Part shown: positions 32,901 through 46,329 of the stretch, one piece after another
Position numbering within the stretch: the first letter of the stretch is position 1
Layout of the letters: each line of letters begins with the position of its first letter
NCBI RefSeq assembly: GCF_004337505.1
Contig: NZ_SJZI01000050.1
Span: 312,268 to 376,267 of the forward strand
Direction of reading: 5' to 3'
From: Flaviaestuariibacter flavus
GTDB taxonomy: Bacteria > Bacteroidota > Bacteroidia > Chitinophagales > Chitinophagaceae
DNA: 64,000 nt
The notes under the pieces: model-generated
The model's input: the letters and a program-made list of their open reading frames with translations, nothing else
What the model was told of the DNA's origin: nothing
Databases searched by the model: none
Program-made: the position numbers and the translations under genes

Positions 32901-35900
32901 ACACGGCTCAGTCGGCAGGCACACTGCCGGATGTAAACGCGGAGTGCTCGGTAACCGTACCGGCGCCCACCGCCACCGACAACTGTGGCGCTATCATCAC
33001 GGGTACTACCAGCGACGCTACGACCTATTCGCAGCAGGGCACCTATATCATCCACTGGACCTACACCGATGCTGCCGGCAACCGCACATCGCAGGATCAG
33101 AAAGTGGTGATCAAGGACGTTACCGCTCCTGTACTCGTGGGCGTTCCGGCCAACGAGACCGTGGAATGCGACGCTGTTCCCGCGGCTGCCGTGGTAACCG
33201 CTACCGACAACTGCGAAGCCGGCCCCGTATCGTACAATGAAGTACGCACCAACGGCAACTGCATCTCCAACTACACACTGACCCGCACCTGGAGTGTAAC
33301 CGACATCGGCGGCAACACAACAGTAGCTACCCAGGTAGTTACTGTACAGGACACGAAGGCTCCGGCCCTGAACGTTCAGGATGTTACCGTTACCAATGAT
33401 GCCGGCCAGTGCGGCGCTGCTGTTGCTTTCGCAGCTACTGCGTCCGACAACTGCGGTGATGTTACTGTAGCCTACAGCCAGAATCCCGGCACCTACTTCC
33501 CTGTGGGTACTACCACGGTGACTGCTACTGCCACCGATGCCTGCGGTAACCAGACGGTGAAGACCTTCATCGTGACGGTTAATGATACCGAAGTGCCTGT
33601 TGTTCGCACACAGAACCTGACCATCCAGCTGGATGCCTCGGGTGCTGCTTCGATCACGGCGGCACAGGTAGACAACGCTTCTACCGACAACTGCGGTGTG
33701 GCTGCTATCTCTGTAGACAAGACCTCCTTCAACTGCTCCAACGTGGGCGCCAACACCGTTACCCTGTCGGTTACCGACATCCACGGCAACGTGAACAGCG
33801 CTACGGCAGTTGTTACGGTTGAAGACAACGTAGCTCCTGTGATCACCAATGTGACCGGTGACCTGGACCGCACCGTTGAGTGCTCCGATGCAAAAGCCAT
33901 CGCTGCAACCCTGGCCCTTGCCCCGGCTGCTACCGATAACTGCGCGCCGGTAAGCATCCACCTGGTAAGCGATGTGACAACTGCCAATTGCGGCACGACT
34001 TATACCCGCGTTCGCCAGTGGAACTTCACTGATCCCTCGGGCAACACCTCCGCCCTGTTTACGCAGACCGTGAATGTGGTTGACCGCACGGCTCCCGTGG
34101 TAACGGTTAATGCCGGTGCCATCGAGCGTTGCTTCGACACAACGGCTGCCGCCACCTATGCCGTGGCGCCGCTCCAGGCCACGGACAATTGCAATGCCGT
34201 GAACTATAGCTTCTCGGTTAAGAATGCATCCGGTAACCTGCTGCGCAGCGGTACGGGTAACAACGCCTCCGGAACCTTCCCGCTCGGCGCCAACACGATC
34301 CTTTGGACCGTAACGGATGCCTGCGGCAATGTAACGACGGCCACGACCCTCGTTACCATCAACCCGCTGCCGGCAGCATCACTGACGGCCTCGGGCGCTG
34401 ATGCCTTCTGTAACGGCGTTACGTTAAGTGGCGCCTCCACGCTGAGCGGTCCCTTCGGCTACCAATGGTACTTCAGTGGTGCACAGGTCGGCAGCAGCCA
34501 GGCCCTTACCCTGGGCAACGCATCGGCATCCGGCGTATATACGCTGTTTGTGACAGATGGAAAGGGCTGCCGCAGCCCGCAGGCGGCTTCCTATACCTAT
34601 ATCAAGGAAACCGCACCGGGTAACTATACCGTTATCGGAATCGACAAGGTGTCGCTTGGTGAATACAACAGCGTGCGCAGCGGAAGCGTGGGCGTAATGA
34701 GCCCCGGTGGCTATGCCTACTTCCGCAACCGCGACTCGGTTGTCGCACCCGGAGCTTTTGTGATGGCCCCGAATATCTATGCCCAGTACGGATACTATAT
34801 CCCCCAGAAGGTATATGGTCCCGCACCGGTGATCTTACCCGCCATGCAGTCCTTTACGGGTAGCTACTACGGTCTGCCCAGCACCACCATCGGGGCTACG
34901 GCAACCGGTACGGTAGCGGGCGACTACAATAGCCTTTACATCCGCCGCGGCGCCAACGTGACCCTGAACGGCACCACCTTCCGCACCCTGACCCTGGAAG
35001 AAGGCGCCCGCGTCCGGTTCTCCTCGACGGTGCTCAACATGGAGTCGCTTTTCATCGGCAACAACACGAGTGCCACCGCTGTGGCAGAAGTTCGCTTCGC
35101 CCCCGGCACCGCCCTTCGTGTGAGCCGCCAGGTGAAGGTGGAGGAGATGGCCCAGGTAAACCCCGAGGGCGTGGCGCTGAACATCTATGTCAACGACGCA
35201 CCCTGCACGGAAGAGAAGTTTATCGTAAAGGGCAACGGCACCCGCGTGACGGCCAACCTGCTGATGCCGGGTGGCAAGCTCTCGGTGCAGTATAACTGCC
35301 GCAGCAACTCAAGTGGCTGGCACGATTGCCACGATGACGACGACGACGACCGTCGCCGCACCGGCGGCACTGCGACCGCCCATTACAGCCCGGGCGATAT
35401 CCTGAGCACCCTGCTCGGCCAGTTCAAAAGCACCTGCGCGCCCACTTATATGACCGGCCGCTTTATCGCCGGAGAAGTGGAAAGCGGTGTCAGCGTGATT
35501 TGGAGCAGCAACCAGTGCAGTGCTGAAACCCCCACTGTCGACTCGGTCAGCCCGCAGTTCGATTGTCCTGCACCGCAGGAGTTCTGTCAGTCGGCTTCCG
35601 GTATATATACCCTGACCCCGGCAGTGGCCACCGATAACTCCGGCGTGGTTACGATCAGCTACAAGCTGACCGGTGCCACCGTACGCAGCGGCGCAGGCGC
35701 CAACGCGAGCGGCAGCTTCAACCCGGGGATCACCACGATCACCTGGACAGCCACCGATGCATCGGGTAATAAGCGTACCTGCAGCCAGGTGGTGCGGGTA
35801 AATGCGACGCCCGTGGTGACGATCCGTACCGACAACAGCTTCTGTACTTCGATCACCCTGACGGCGCAATCCGGCGCCCAGGGCCCGCTTGCCTTTGCCT

Positions 35901-37156
35901 GGACGCTCAACAACAACGTCTATTCGTCGGCCGCAACCCTCAACCTTTCTTCGGCCAGCACCGACGGTACGTACCGGGTGAGCGTAACCGATGTCAATGG
36001 TTGTACGTCGGTAGCGGCGGCCGCTTATGCATTCTCCGCTCAGAATCTGGTGGGTAACTATACCATCGTCGGCCTCAAGGAAGTGAACCTGGGTGAGAAC
36101 AACACCGTGGTGAAGGGCGGCGTAGGCGTAGTAGCTTCCAATGGCGAAGCGCGCATCAAGAAGAACTCCAGCGTGGCCGGTTTTGTAAAAGCCAAATACA
36201 TTACCACCATCTCCTCGCCGGTAACCATCGGCAGCCGCATCTACGCCCCCGCCTCGGTGTCGCTGCCTGCCATGCAGGTGTACAGCGGCTCCTTCAGCGG
36301 CCTTGCTAACTACACCGTGCCGGACAACGCCACCGTGACGCTCACGGGCAACTACGCTACGCTTACCGTACGCAAAGGCGCCCAGGCGACGCTCAACGGA
36401 ACCGTGTTCCGCTCCATCAAGCTCGAAGAAGGCGCCCGTGTAACCTTCACGCAGCCCGTGGTGAACCTCGAGTCGCTGGTAATGTCGAAGGGTAAATCCA
36501 ATAAGATCACGACCATTTCGTTCGCCGGTGCCACCAGCGTCCGCGTATCGCAGCAGGTGCTCATCGAGGAATATAGCCGCGTCAACGGCGAAGGCCGCGA
36601 CGTGACCTTCTATGTCGGCGACCAGCAGTGTGATGACGAGAAGTTCCGTGTCGACGGAAACGGTACGACCGTTACGGCTAATGTTTTGCTCCCCAACGGC
36701 ACCATCCGGGTAGACGGCGGCAGCATTGCCTGCCAGATGACCGGGGTGTTCATCGCCGAAGAGGTGCGGAGCGAAAACAAGAACATCACCTGGAATGGCG
36801 GCTTCTCCTGCGCTCCGGCCCCCATCGCCCGCACTACTTCTGTGCCGGCAACAACCGAGGCGCGCACCATCAACGGCCAGCAGCCTGAGGTGGAAGCTAC
36901 GGTAGACGCTTCGGTAGTGGCTTATCCCAACCCGAGCCGCGGTATCGTTAACCTGCGCATCGCCGGCATCACCGGACAAGTGCAGCTCGCAGTGGTAGAC
37001 AGCCGTGGCAACACCGTTGCCCGCCGCGCTGCCAACGTCAGCAGCAAGCAGGAAAACCTACAGCTCGACCTGCAGTCGGCCGCCGCCGGTATCTACACGA
37101 TCCGCATCTCCGATGGCACGCAGGTACTCCAGGCCCGCGTTGTTATCGCACGATAG
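29933..37156 (+). CDS. Giant secreted HYR/C-type-lectin protein with two beta-helix-like domains and T9SS sorting signal
   Basis: 2407 residues from ATG 29933, which places the signal peptide (about 20-40, ending S-A-H-A) properly. Residues 165-370 and 500-865 are hyalin (HYR) repeats with D-N-C motifs; about 375-495 is a C-type lectin-like domain (W-I-G-Y-T-D, E-P-N). Residues 866-998 look like a jelly-roll insertion, and HYR repeats continue to about 1500. Two homologous 220-residue domains (about 1560-1788 and 2037-2262) have the repeated strand pattern of right-handed beta-helices and share N-Y-T, L-E-E-G-A-R-V and V-T-A-N motifs. An acidic/basic patch D-D-D-D-D-D-R-R-R lies near 1803. 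The last 80 residues form a Por/T9SS sorting domain (Y-P-N-P-S-R-G). Probably an outer-surface adhesin. Confidence 0.9.
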   Translation: MRSSLPAFDLLRRTWQRSKMVLSTLLLILLFNLTASAHAVQVGYYVLPNGFIRVYIEHWHGDQTTATLVNNGMSITTTYGSTTVTQNVNPTGAVNNTAWNALPFSGPNLHILSAGPSANQYNDWAYYDFAPAACNVPVQIVLNGGLTVVLEEESANIWPQTISGTFNDNAGPTIMPQNTTATVGCGSTGTNVNFSATSVDNCTANPSVSFNIAPGSFFPVGTTNVTATSSDANGNTSTLTFPVTVTVIDNVAPVPNVASLPTLTGECGVTATAPTATDNCSGTITATTSSPLVYNQQGTYTIQWVYKDATGNTSTQSQTVIVKDVTPPVIACPFNITVNAAANSCGAVVTYNTPSATDNCGNGTLPTSLPGYTYKGTFGGHTYFISNTATTPEDAHAKAIALGGHLVTISSLAENQFVSAMSPAYIWIGYTDRAVEGSFKWVTSEPVSYTNWNSGEPNNAGDEDWAVINWGPNGTWNDWTYNSSALFVVEFEGGNIPTTLVSGPASGSTFPIGNTVVTYEAVDAGGNRATCSFTVTVLDNQNPTITAPAAVTVNTNANACVATNVALGSPVANDNCTGFIVSNNAPATFAKGTTVVTWTVKDASGRTATATQLVTVADNQAPAITAPAAVTVSTNPGQCSATNVALGNAVASDNCGSVTISNNAPAVFPKGTTLVTWTAKDGAGLTTTATQNVTVVDNESPVITAPAAVAVNTDAGACSASNVALGNAVATDNCGSVIVSNDAPAIFPKGTTIVTWTAKDAAGKIATATQTVVVTDKEAPSLSAVAPMNVNTDAGQCGAVVMFPAPVASDNCGAVTVAQIGGPASGSVFPVGTTTVTFEATDAAGNKSTGSFTVTVTDNEAPVPTVGTGTSQSNGSVTIGLPSGYSYNWVMYQHNFQDPLPAGATVTDASMSWSGHDQGWGGTGAWARMIVSGTHIGSGQYFGWNQGFSINYSGAIAGYNYGGTNYVRQDFDTYPGWVGYFNGGSLTLNYTAQSAGTLPDVNAECSVTVPAPTATDNCGAIITGTTSDATTYSQQGTYIIHWTYTDAAGNRTSQDQKVVIKDVTAPVLVGVPANETVECDAVPAAAVVTATDNCEAGPVSYNEVRTNGNCISNYTLTRTWSVTDIGGNTTVATQVVTVQDTKAPALNVQDVTVTNDAGQCGAAVAFAATASDNCGDVTVAYSQNPGTYFPVGTTTVTATATDACGNQTVKTFIVTVNDTEVPVVRTQNLTIQLDASGAASITAAQVDNASTDNCGVAAISVDKTSFNCSNVGANTVTLSVTDIHGNVNSATAVVTVEDNVAPVITNVTGDLDRTVECSDAKAIAATLALAPAATDNCAPVSIHLVSDVTTANCGTTYTRVRQWNFTDPSGNTSALFTQTVNVVDRTAPVVTVNAGAIERCFDTTAAATYAVAPLQATDNCNAVNYSFSVKNASGNLLRSGTGNNASGTFPLGANTILWTVTDACGNVTTATTLVTINPLPAASLTASGADAFCNGVTLSGASTLSGPFGYQWYFSGAQVGSSQALTLGNASASGVYTLFVTDGKGCRSPQAASYTYIKETAPGNYTVIGIDKVSLGEYNSVRSGSVGVMSPGGYAYFRNRDSVVAPGAFVMAPNIYAQYGYYIPQKVYGPAPVILPAMQSFTGSYYGLPSTTIGATATGTVAGDYNSLYIRRGANVTLNGTTFRTLTLEEGARVRFSSTVLNMESLFIGNNTSATAVAEVRFAPGTALRVSRQVKVEEMAQVNPEGVALNIYVNDAPCTEEKFIVKGNGTRVTANLLMPGGKLSVQYNCRSNSSGWHDCHDDDDDDRRRTGGTATAHYSPGDILSTLLGQFKSTCAPTYMTGRFIAGEVESGVSVIWSSNQCSAETPTVDSVSPQFDCPAPQEFCQSASGIYTLTPAVATDNSGVVTISYKLTGATVRSGAGANASGSFNPGITTITWTATDASGNKRTCSQVVRVNATPVVTIRTDNSFCTSITLTAQSGAQGPLAFAWTLNNNVYSSAATLNLSSASTDGTYRVSVTDVNGCTSVAAAAYAFSAQNLVGNYTIVGLKEVNLGENNTVVKGGVGVVASNGEARIKKNSSVAGFVKAKYITTISSPVTIGSRIYAPASVSLPAMQVYSGSFSGLANYTVPDNATVTLTGNYATLTVRKGAQATLNGTVFRSIKLEEGARVTFTQPVVNLESLVMSKGKSNKITTISFAGATSVRVSQQVLIEEYSRVNGEGRDVTFYVGDQQCDDEKFRVDGNGTTVTANVLLPNGTIRVDGGSIACQMTGVFIAEEVRSENKNITWNGGFSCAPAPIARTTSVPATTEARTINGQQPEVEATVDASVVAYPNPSRGIVNLRIAGITGQVQLAVVDSRGNTVARRAANVSSKQENLQLDLQSAAAGIYTIRISDGTQVLQARVVIAR

Positions 37157-37183
37157 TTTTGTTTGGTTAGTTTCAGAAATCAA

Positions 37184-37210
37184 AGGCCCCTCCTCGGAGG
37201 GGCTTTTTTT
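37184..37210 (+). terminator. Rho-independent terminator
   Basis: Stem GCCCCTCC/GGAGGGGC with a TC loop, followed by seven T. It lies 28 bp after the adhesin stop. Confidence 0.92.
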
Positions 37211-37358
37211 ATTGCTGCCGGTGTCGGTTATTGAAGCACAGCGTCTTGATAGGCCTGCTTCCCGACACTTACTGTTGCCCGGTACAGTCGGCCAGCCGGT
37301 TTTCCTGTAAATTCACCGCGGCATTGTCCTTGCGCATCCGCCCTTAACTGACCTTTTT

Positions 37359-38593
37359 ATGATCCTTATCGTTGACGATAAGCCGGAAAATATTTTTTCA
37401 CTGGAGCGTATCCTGGCGTTGAACGGTTTTGCAACCGACTCAGCCCCCTCGGGTGAAGATGCGCTCAAGAAAGTGCTGCGCCAGGAATATGCGCTCATCA
37501 TCCTCGACGTGCAGATGCCCGGAATGGATGGTTTCGAGGTGGCCGAAGCCATCACCAGCCTCAACAAGACCCGCGATACGCCGATCATCTTCCTCTCGGC
37601 CGTCAATACGCATAAGCGGTTTGTAACCAAAGGATTCGAGACCGGTGCGGTGGATTATATCACCAAGCCGGTCGACCCCGACATCCTCATCCTCAAGGTG
37701 CGCAACTTTTACCGCCTCTATGAGAAAACCCAGGCCCTGAAGGCAGCCGAGCGCGAGCTCAAGTTGCTTAATGAAGGGCTGGAGCGGCGCGTGGCCGAGC
37801 GGACGCGCGAGCTGCTGGAAACCAACCGCGAACTCGAGATCAGCAACCACGACCTGCAGCAGTTTGCTTCCGTAGCCTCGCACGACCTGAAGGAGCCCCT
37901 GCGCAAGATCCAGCTTTTCGGAAATATGATCAAGGACGCCGATGTGCTGCACGGGCGGCCCGCAAGCCATCTTGAGAAGATCATCGGGTCGGCGGAGCGG
38001 ATGAGCAACCTGATCCAGGACCTGCTGAGCGTTACCCGGCTTTCGGAGAGCGTGCACTTCGCACGGGCCGACCTGGCGACGCTCGTGGACGAGGTGTTGT
38101 CTGACCTGGAGCTCGTTATCCGCGAAAAGGGCGCGACAATCGATATCGGGCCGCTTCCGCAATTGTATGTAATCCCCGGGCTTATCCGCCAGCTTTTCCT
38201 CAACATCATCGGCAACGCGCTCAAGTTTTCGCGGCCCGGGGTGCCACCGCTCATCCAGGTGCGCGCCGGCTTTACTGAAACTCCCGACCCGGAAGCACCC
38301 CTTGCCGGTTCGGGCGCCTATTGCCGCATCGAGATCTCCGACAACGGGATCGGCTTCGATGAGAAGTATGCCGGCAAGATCTTCACCCTCTTTCAGCGCC
38401 TGCATGCCCGCGAGGAATACGAAGGCACCGGCATCGGGCTCGCCATCGTGAAAAAGATCGTTGAAAAACACAAGGGCCTCATCTTCCCGCGGAGCACGCC
38501 GGGAGAAGGCGCCCGCTTTATCATCTTCCTTCCCGCCACCGGCGGCCAGCAGCCTGTCCCGCCTGCCGCCGCCACCTTTAACGACCAGACGAC

Positions 38594-38597
<4 letters not shown>
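37359..38597 (+). CDS. Receiver-histidine kinase (REC-HK)
   Basis: 412 residues, soluble. Receiver domain (about 1-120) with V-D-D, D50 and Lys in T-K-P-V-D-P. Then a coiled coil (about 125-165) ending in the dimerisation helix with V-A-S-H175-D-L-K-E-P-L-R, and a HATPase domain (N-L/I-I-G-N-A-L-K-F, D-N-G-I-G-F, G-T-G-I-G-L-A-I-V). Such architectures pass signals from another kinase. Its stop overlaps the next start (ATGA), so it is coupled to the large hybrid kinase. Confidence 0.93.
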
Positions 38598-42631
<4,034 letters not shown>

Positions 42632-42634
<3 letters not shown>

Positions 42635-42665
42635 TGTGCTGGTGTGCTGATATGCTAATGTGCTA
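42632..42665. repeat. Degenerate TGCTGATATGCTAATG repeat
   Basis: GTGTGCTGGTGTGCTGATATGCTAATG-type words in the spacer between the hybrid kinase and CheY genes, of the same kind as those at 13132-13215. Overlaps the stop codon region. Confidence 0.5.
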
Positions 42666-42749
42666 AAGTAGGATTAAAGAGTTCAAGAGGTTCAGGTGGT
42701 TGGTAAGTCGTTGTTGCCAATTAGCCAATAGACTAATTAACGAATCAAC

Positions 42750-43109
42750 ATGGAAATTCTGATCATAGACGACGAGCCGCGGAACATTTTTGCCCTCAAG
42801 GCTGTTTTGCAGTCGCGGGGCTACCGGGTGCAGTCGGCGGCTTCGGCGCCTGAGGGCATCGAGCGGCTGCGGCAGGGAGGCGGCATCGGCGTGGTGTTGC
42901 TCGACATGATGATGCCCGATATGGATGGTACGGAGGCGCTGGCAACCATCCGCGCCGACGAGCGGCTCCGGGGGCTGCCCGTTATTGCTGTGACAGCGAA
43001 GGCCATGACCGGCGATCGCGAAAAAGCCCTGGAGGCCGGCGCTGACGACTACATTTCAAAACCGGTGGACGTAGATAAACTGGTGGAGCTGCTGAAGCGT
43101 TACGAATAA
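42750..43109 (+). CDS. Single-domain response regulator (CheY-like)
   Basis: 119 residues, one receiver domain: D-D-E, D52 (L-L-D-M-M-M-P), T in V-T-A-K and K in S-K-P-V-D. The C-terminal half (A-K-A-M-T-G-D-R-E-K) is nearly the same as receiver 3 of the upstream hybrid kinase, which suggests duplication. Lacks an output domain, so it probably acts by protein-protein contact in a relay. Confidence 0.93.
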   Translation: MEILIIDDEPRNIFALKAVLQSRGYRVQSAASAPEGIERLRQGGGIGVVLLDMMMPDMDGTEALATIRADERLRGLPVIAVTAKAMTGDREKALEAGADDYISKPVDVDKLVELLKRYE

Positions 43110-43162
43110 GAAGGTTCTGAAGGGTTTGAACAATTATCTATCTCATCAATTAACCAATTGAC

Positions 43163-43972
43163 ATGATCGGGGATGCCGAGCTGGAGCTGTTGCTGAACGA
43201 CTTGCTGGAAATACATGGCTACGATTTCTCTGATTATGCGCGGGCCTCGCTGAAGCGCCGTGTGAACCGCTTGCTCAGCCTTGACCGCTTTCCTTCTTTT
43301 GCGGAGTTCCGGTATCGCCTCCGCACCGACCCCGTTTACTTTCAACGATTCGTGGAGGAGATCACGGTGAACGTAACGGAAATGTTCCGCGACCCGGCCT
43401 TCTTCCGCGTGCTGCGCAACGAGGTGCTCAAAGTGCTTGCTACCTGGCCGCTCATCCGCATCTGGCACGCCGGCTGCGCCACCGGCGAGGAAGTGTATTC
43501 GATGGCCATCCTGCTGCACGAGGCCAACCTGCTGCATAAGTCGCTGCTTTACGCCACCGACCTCAACCCCGAGGCACTCGAGCGGGCGCGCAAGGGCATC
43601 TTTCCGCTGTCACATATGAAGGCCCATTCGGAGAACTACATGCAATCGGGCGGGCTGCGCGATTTTTCGGAATACTATACGGCGCGCTACGATCATGCCG
43701 TATTTAACCGCGAGCTCAGTTCCAAAATGATCTTCGCCACGCACAATCTCGTTTCCGACCGTTCCTTCAACGAGTTCCAGCTCATACTCTGCCGCAATGT
43801 GATGATCTATTTCGACAAGCCGCTCCAGGACCGGGTGCTGCGCCTCTTCGACGCCAGCCTCGAACCGCTTGGGTTTCTCTGTCTCGGCAGCAAGGAGAAC
43901 CTCCGCTTTTCGCCGGTGGCACAGCATTTTACAGCATGGGGGAAAGAAAAGATATGGCGCAAGACGGGATGA
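43163..43972 (+). CDS. CheR-type protein-glutamate methyltransferase
   Basis: 269 residues. N-terminal helical domain with V-N-V-T-E-M-F-R-D-P, then SAM-binding Rossmann domain with W-H-A-G-C-A-T-G-E-E-V-Y-S and a later F-Q-L-I-L-C-R-N-V-M-I-Y-F motif, both CheR signatures. The family methylates chemoreceptor glutamates with SAM. No receptor gene is visible nearby, so the substrate could be a kinase sensor. Overlaps the CheB gene by 19 bp. Confidence 0.95.
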   Translation: MIGDAELELLLNDLLEIHGYDFSDYARASLKRRVNRLLSLDRFPSFAEFRYRLRTDPVYFQRFVEEITVNVTEMFRDPAFFRVLRNEVLKVLATWPLIRIWHAGCATGEEVYSMAILLHEANLLHKSLLYATDLNPEALERARKGIFPLSHMKAHSENYMQSGGLRDFSEYYTARYDHAVFNRELSSKMIFATHNLVSDRSFNEFQLILCRNVMIYFDKPLQDRVLRLFDASLEPLGFLCLGSKENLRFSPVAQHFTAWGKEKIWRKTG

Positions 43973-44517
43973 TACTGGCGATTGGCGGCTCGGCGGGAAG
44001 CCTGGAAGTGCTGTTGCAGGTGTTTCCCCTGCTCCGGCGAGGCCTGCCTTTCCCGATCGTGGTGATCACCCACCGCGCCAGCCAGGAGTCGGTGCTGGCA
44101 GAACTGCTCAGCAGCCGGACGGAATTGCCCGTGCGCGAAGCTGAAGACAAGGATGTCCTCCAGCCCGGTGCTATCATGGTAGCACCGCCCGGTTATCACC
44201 TGCTTGTGGAAGCGGACGGTTCCCTTTCGCTCGACTGCTCCGAGAAGATCCATTACAGCCGCCCCAGCATCGACGTCACCTTTGAAACCATTGCCGATAG
44301 CTACGGCAGCCGTGCCGTGGGGCTGCTGTTGTCGGGCGCCAACCACGATGGTGTAGCGGGCCTGGGACTTATCCGGGCCGCCGGTGGTGGTGCCTGGGCG
44401 CAGGATCCTGCCACGGCGCAGGTGGCTTTCATGCCGCAGGGTGCCGTCGATCGCGGCTTTGCCGACCGCATCCTGAAGCCGGGTGAGATGGCCGACGCCA
44501 TCAATGCGCTTGGCTGA
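43954..44517 (+). CDS. CheB-type methylesterase domain protein (no receiver)
   Basis: 187 residues from ATG 43954, with an AAGAAAAG-type purine run upstream; the ATG at 43936 would be the alternative. Catalytic Ser in I-G-G-S-A-G-S, His in V-I-T-H-R-A-S and Asp in G-A-N-H-D-G-V-A-G form the CheB triad. The receiver domain found in classic CheB is missing. Coupled to CheR (overlap), so the pair opposes methylation. Activation may come from the neighbouring receiver proteins. Confidence 0.92.
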   Translation: MAQDGMILAIGGSAGSLEVLLQVFPLLRRGLPFPIVVITHRASQESVLAELLSSRTELPVREAEDKDVLQPGAIMVAPPGYHLLVEADGSLSLDCSEKIHYSRPSIDVTFETIADSYGSRAVGLLLSGANHDGVAGLGLIRAAGGGAWAQDPATAQVAFMPQGAVDRGFADRILKPGEMADAINALG

Positions 44518-44577
44518 GTTCGCACGCTCAATGCGCGGTTTCATCCGATTTATTTCCACAGCCCTGGGCAGGCGGTA

Positions 44578-44585
44578 TAGCTTTG
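44578..44585 (+). promoter_or_regulatory. -7 promoter element of M61-like peptidase gene
   Basis: TAGCTTTG, exact match to TAnnTTTG, 17 bp before ATG 44602. A TTTC at 44553-44556 could be a weak -33 element. Confidence 0.5.
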
Positions 44586-44601
44586 AGTTATAAGCCCGTT
44601 T

Positions 44602-46257
44602 ATGAGAGTATTGCTAACCCTGCTGGCAACCGTTTTTTCGCTTTACATATTGGCACAGGCACCCCGGACGCTTTCCTACACGTTTTCGTATGATACGGCC
44701 GCGGCAAAGCCCGCGCTTACGGTAGACCTGCGTTTCCGTGGCGATGTTTCGGGCACCACCGTACTGCGCCTGCCCGATGCGTGGGCGAGCCAGAAAGAAC
44801 TCTGGAAAGCGGTTTCCGTGCTCGAATCAAAAACGCCGGGTGTACGCATCGATAGCGGTGCCGGGCCGGCGCAGCGCTTGCTGCGTCATGCACCGGGTGC
44901 CGGCATTCACCTGCGTTATGTGTTGCAACAGGATTGGGACGGCCCGCTCCTGTACCCGTATAACTACAGGGCGGTGCTCCGCAAAGAGTGGATGCAGGCA
45001 ACCGGCTATGCTTTCGTAGTCCGGCCCGACTGGGCCAAAAGCCAGGCACTGCTGCTGCAGCTCGACTGGCGCGGGATGCCCGCGGGCTGGTGCCTTGCCA
45101 ACAGCTTTCATGCAACGGGAAGAAACTGGCAGGGACGCTGCACCGCCGACAACCTCGATAATGTCCTCCTCGTGGCCGGTGATTTCCGGCTTTACCCGAA
45201 AAACATAGAGGGCAAGCCGGTGTATACCGCCATCCGGGGAAAGGAATGGTCTTTCGCGGATACGGAAATGGTAGCAAAGACGACCCGGATCATCGGTGGT
45301 GAACGCAATTTCTGGAAGCAGCATGATGAGCCCTACTTCCTTGTCAGCCTGGTGCCCTTTGAAGGCGGACCCGGCTTCAACATAAACGGGTCGGCCCTGC
45401 ACCATGCGTTTTTCATGGGCATGTCGACCGATTCGCTGGCGGCTGCCCATATGCACGCGCTCCTGGCCCATGAATACATGCATCGCTGGATCGGCATCGG
45501 CCTCGTGCTGCGCGGCCGGGAAGAAGAGCAGTACTGGTTCAGCGAAGGATTCACGGAATACTATACGTACAAGACCTTGTTTCAAAACCGAATCATCGAT
45601 ACCGGTGAATATGTGGCGGCTGTAAACCGCACCGTATCGGAATATTATCTCTCGCCTAAACGGAATGCCCCAAATACAGCTGCCGCGGATTCGTTCTGGC
45701 TCGACCGCTCCTTCCAGCGCCTGCCCTATGTAAAAGGCTTCACGTTTGCCATGTACCTCGATGTGCAGCTGCAGCAGAAAAGCGGCGGAAAGCGTTCGCT
45801 CGACGGCGTAATGAAAAAGCTGCTTTCAAGCACCCCTCCGGGCGACTCGCTTTCTATAGACCGGTTTTTATCGGCCTTCGCCTCCGAAGGTGTCGCTGCG
45901 GGAAAGGCTTACCAGGACTGGATCCTGGCGGGTGGAACAGTGCCGGTGCCTCCGCTGCCGGAGTTGCGCGGCCTGCGCTTTACCGATGTAAACATGGGTT
46001 TTTTTGAGCTGGGTTTTGACGATAAGGAACTTAAAAAAGGGAAGCCGCTTTCGGGCGTGGTAGCGGGAAGCGAAGCGTGGAAGGCCGGTCTGCGCGACGG
46101 CCAGCTGTTGCAGGGGATGAACATTCATTTTGGCGACGCCACCAAGCCGGTAAAGATCAGTGTGCTCGATAACGGGCAATTGAAGCAGGTAAGCTACCTG
46201 CCCGTGCACCGCAACCGGGTACCGGTGCCGCAATATGAATTTACTGCAGCCCGCTGA
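44602..46257 (+). CDS. Secreted M61/gluzincin-type metallopeptidase with PDZ-like tail
   Basis: 551 residues. Signal peptide ends near A-Q-A-P (residue 20). N-terminal beta-domain, then the zinc site A-H-E-Y-M-H (about 290) with the distal Glu in S-E-G-F-T-E-Y-Y about 23 residues later, the HExxH...E gluzincin pattern. The C-terminal 120 residues resemble a PDZ domain (G-V-V-A-G-S-E-A-W-K-A-G-L-R-D-G), as in glycyl-aminopeptidase M61 enzymes. Periplasmic or secreted; likely trims peptides. Confidence 0.9.
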   Translation: MRVLLTLLATVFSLYILAQAPRTLSYTFSYDTAAAKPALTVDLRFRGDVSGTTVLRLPDAWASQKELWKAVSVLESKTPGVRIDSGAGPAQRLLRHAPGAGIHLRYVLQQDWDGPLLYPYNYRAVLRKEWMQATGYAFVVRPDWAKSQALLLQLDWRGMPAGWCLANSFHATGRNWQGRCTADNLDNVLLVAGDFRLYPKNIEGKPVYTAIRGKEWSFADTEMVAKTTRIIGGERNFWKQHDEPYFLVSLVPFEGGPGFNINGSALHHAFFMGMSTDSLAAAHMHALLAHEYMHRWIGIGLVLRGREEEQYWFSEGFTEYYTYKTLFQNRIIDTGEYVAAVNRTVSEYYLSPKRNAPNTAAADSFWLDRSFQRLPYVKGFTFAMYLDVQLQQKSGGKRSLDGVMKKLLSSTPPGDSLSIDRFLSAFASEGVAAGKAYQDWILAGGTVPVPPLPELRGLRFTDVNMGFFELGFDDKELKKGKPLSGVVAGSEAWKAGLRDGQLLQGMNIHFGDATKPVKISVLDNGQLKQVSYLPVHRNRVPVPQYEFTAAR

Positions 46258-46277
46258 CCGTATTTATACGGTTTGAT

Positions 46278-46305
46278 AAAAGGCATCGCGATGGCGGTGC
46301 CTTTT
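46278..46305. terminator. Bidirectional terminator
   Basis: Stem AAAAGGCATCGC against GCGGTGCCTTTT (one G-U) with A/T tails. Between convergent peptidase (+) and PAS kinase (-) genes. Confidence 0.8.
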
Positions 46306-46329
46306 ATTTATTACTGTGCCGGCTGTCGC

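Noticed and set aside
31544..33961. 805-codon open frame on the minus strand
   Set aside because: Antisense to HYR repeats; the repeat structure of the sense gene keeps it open.
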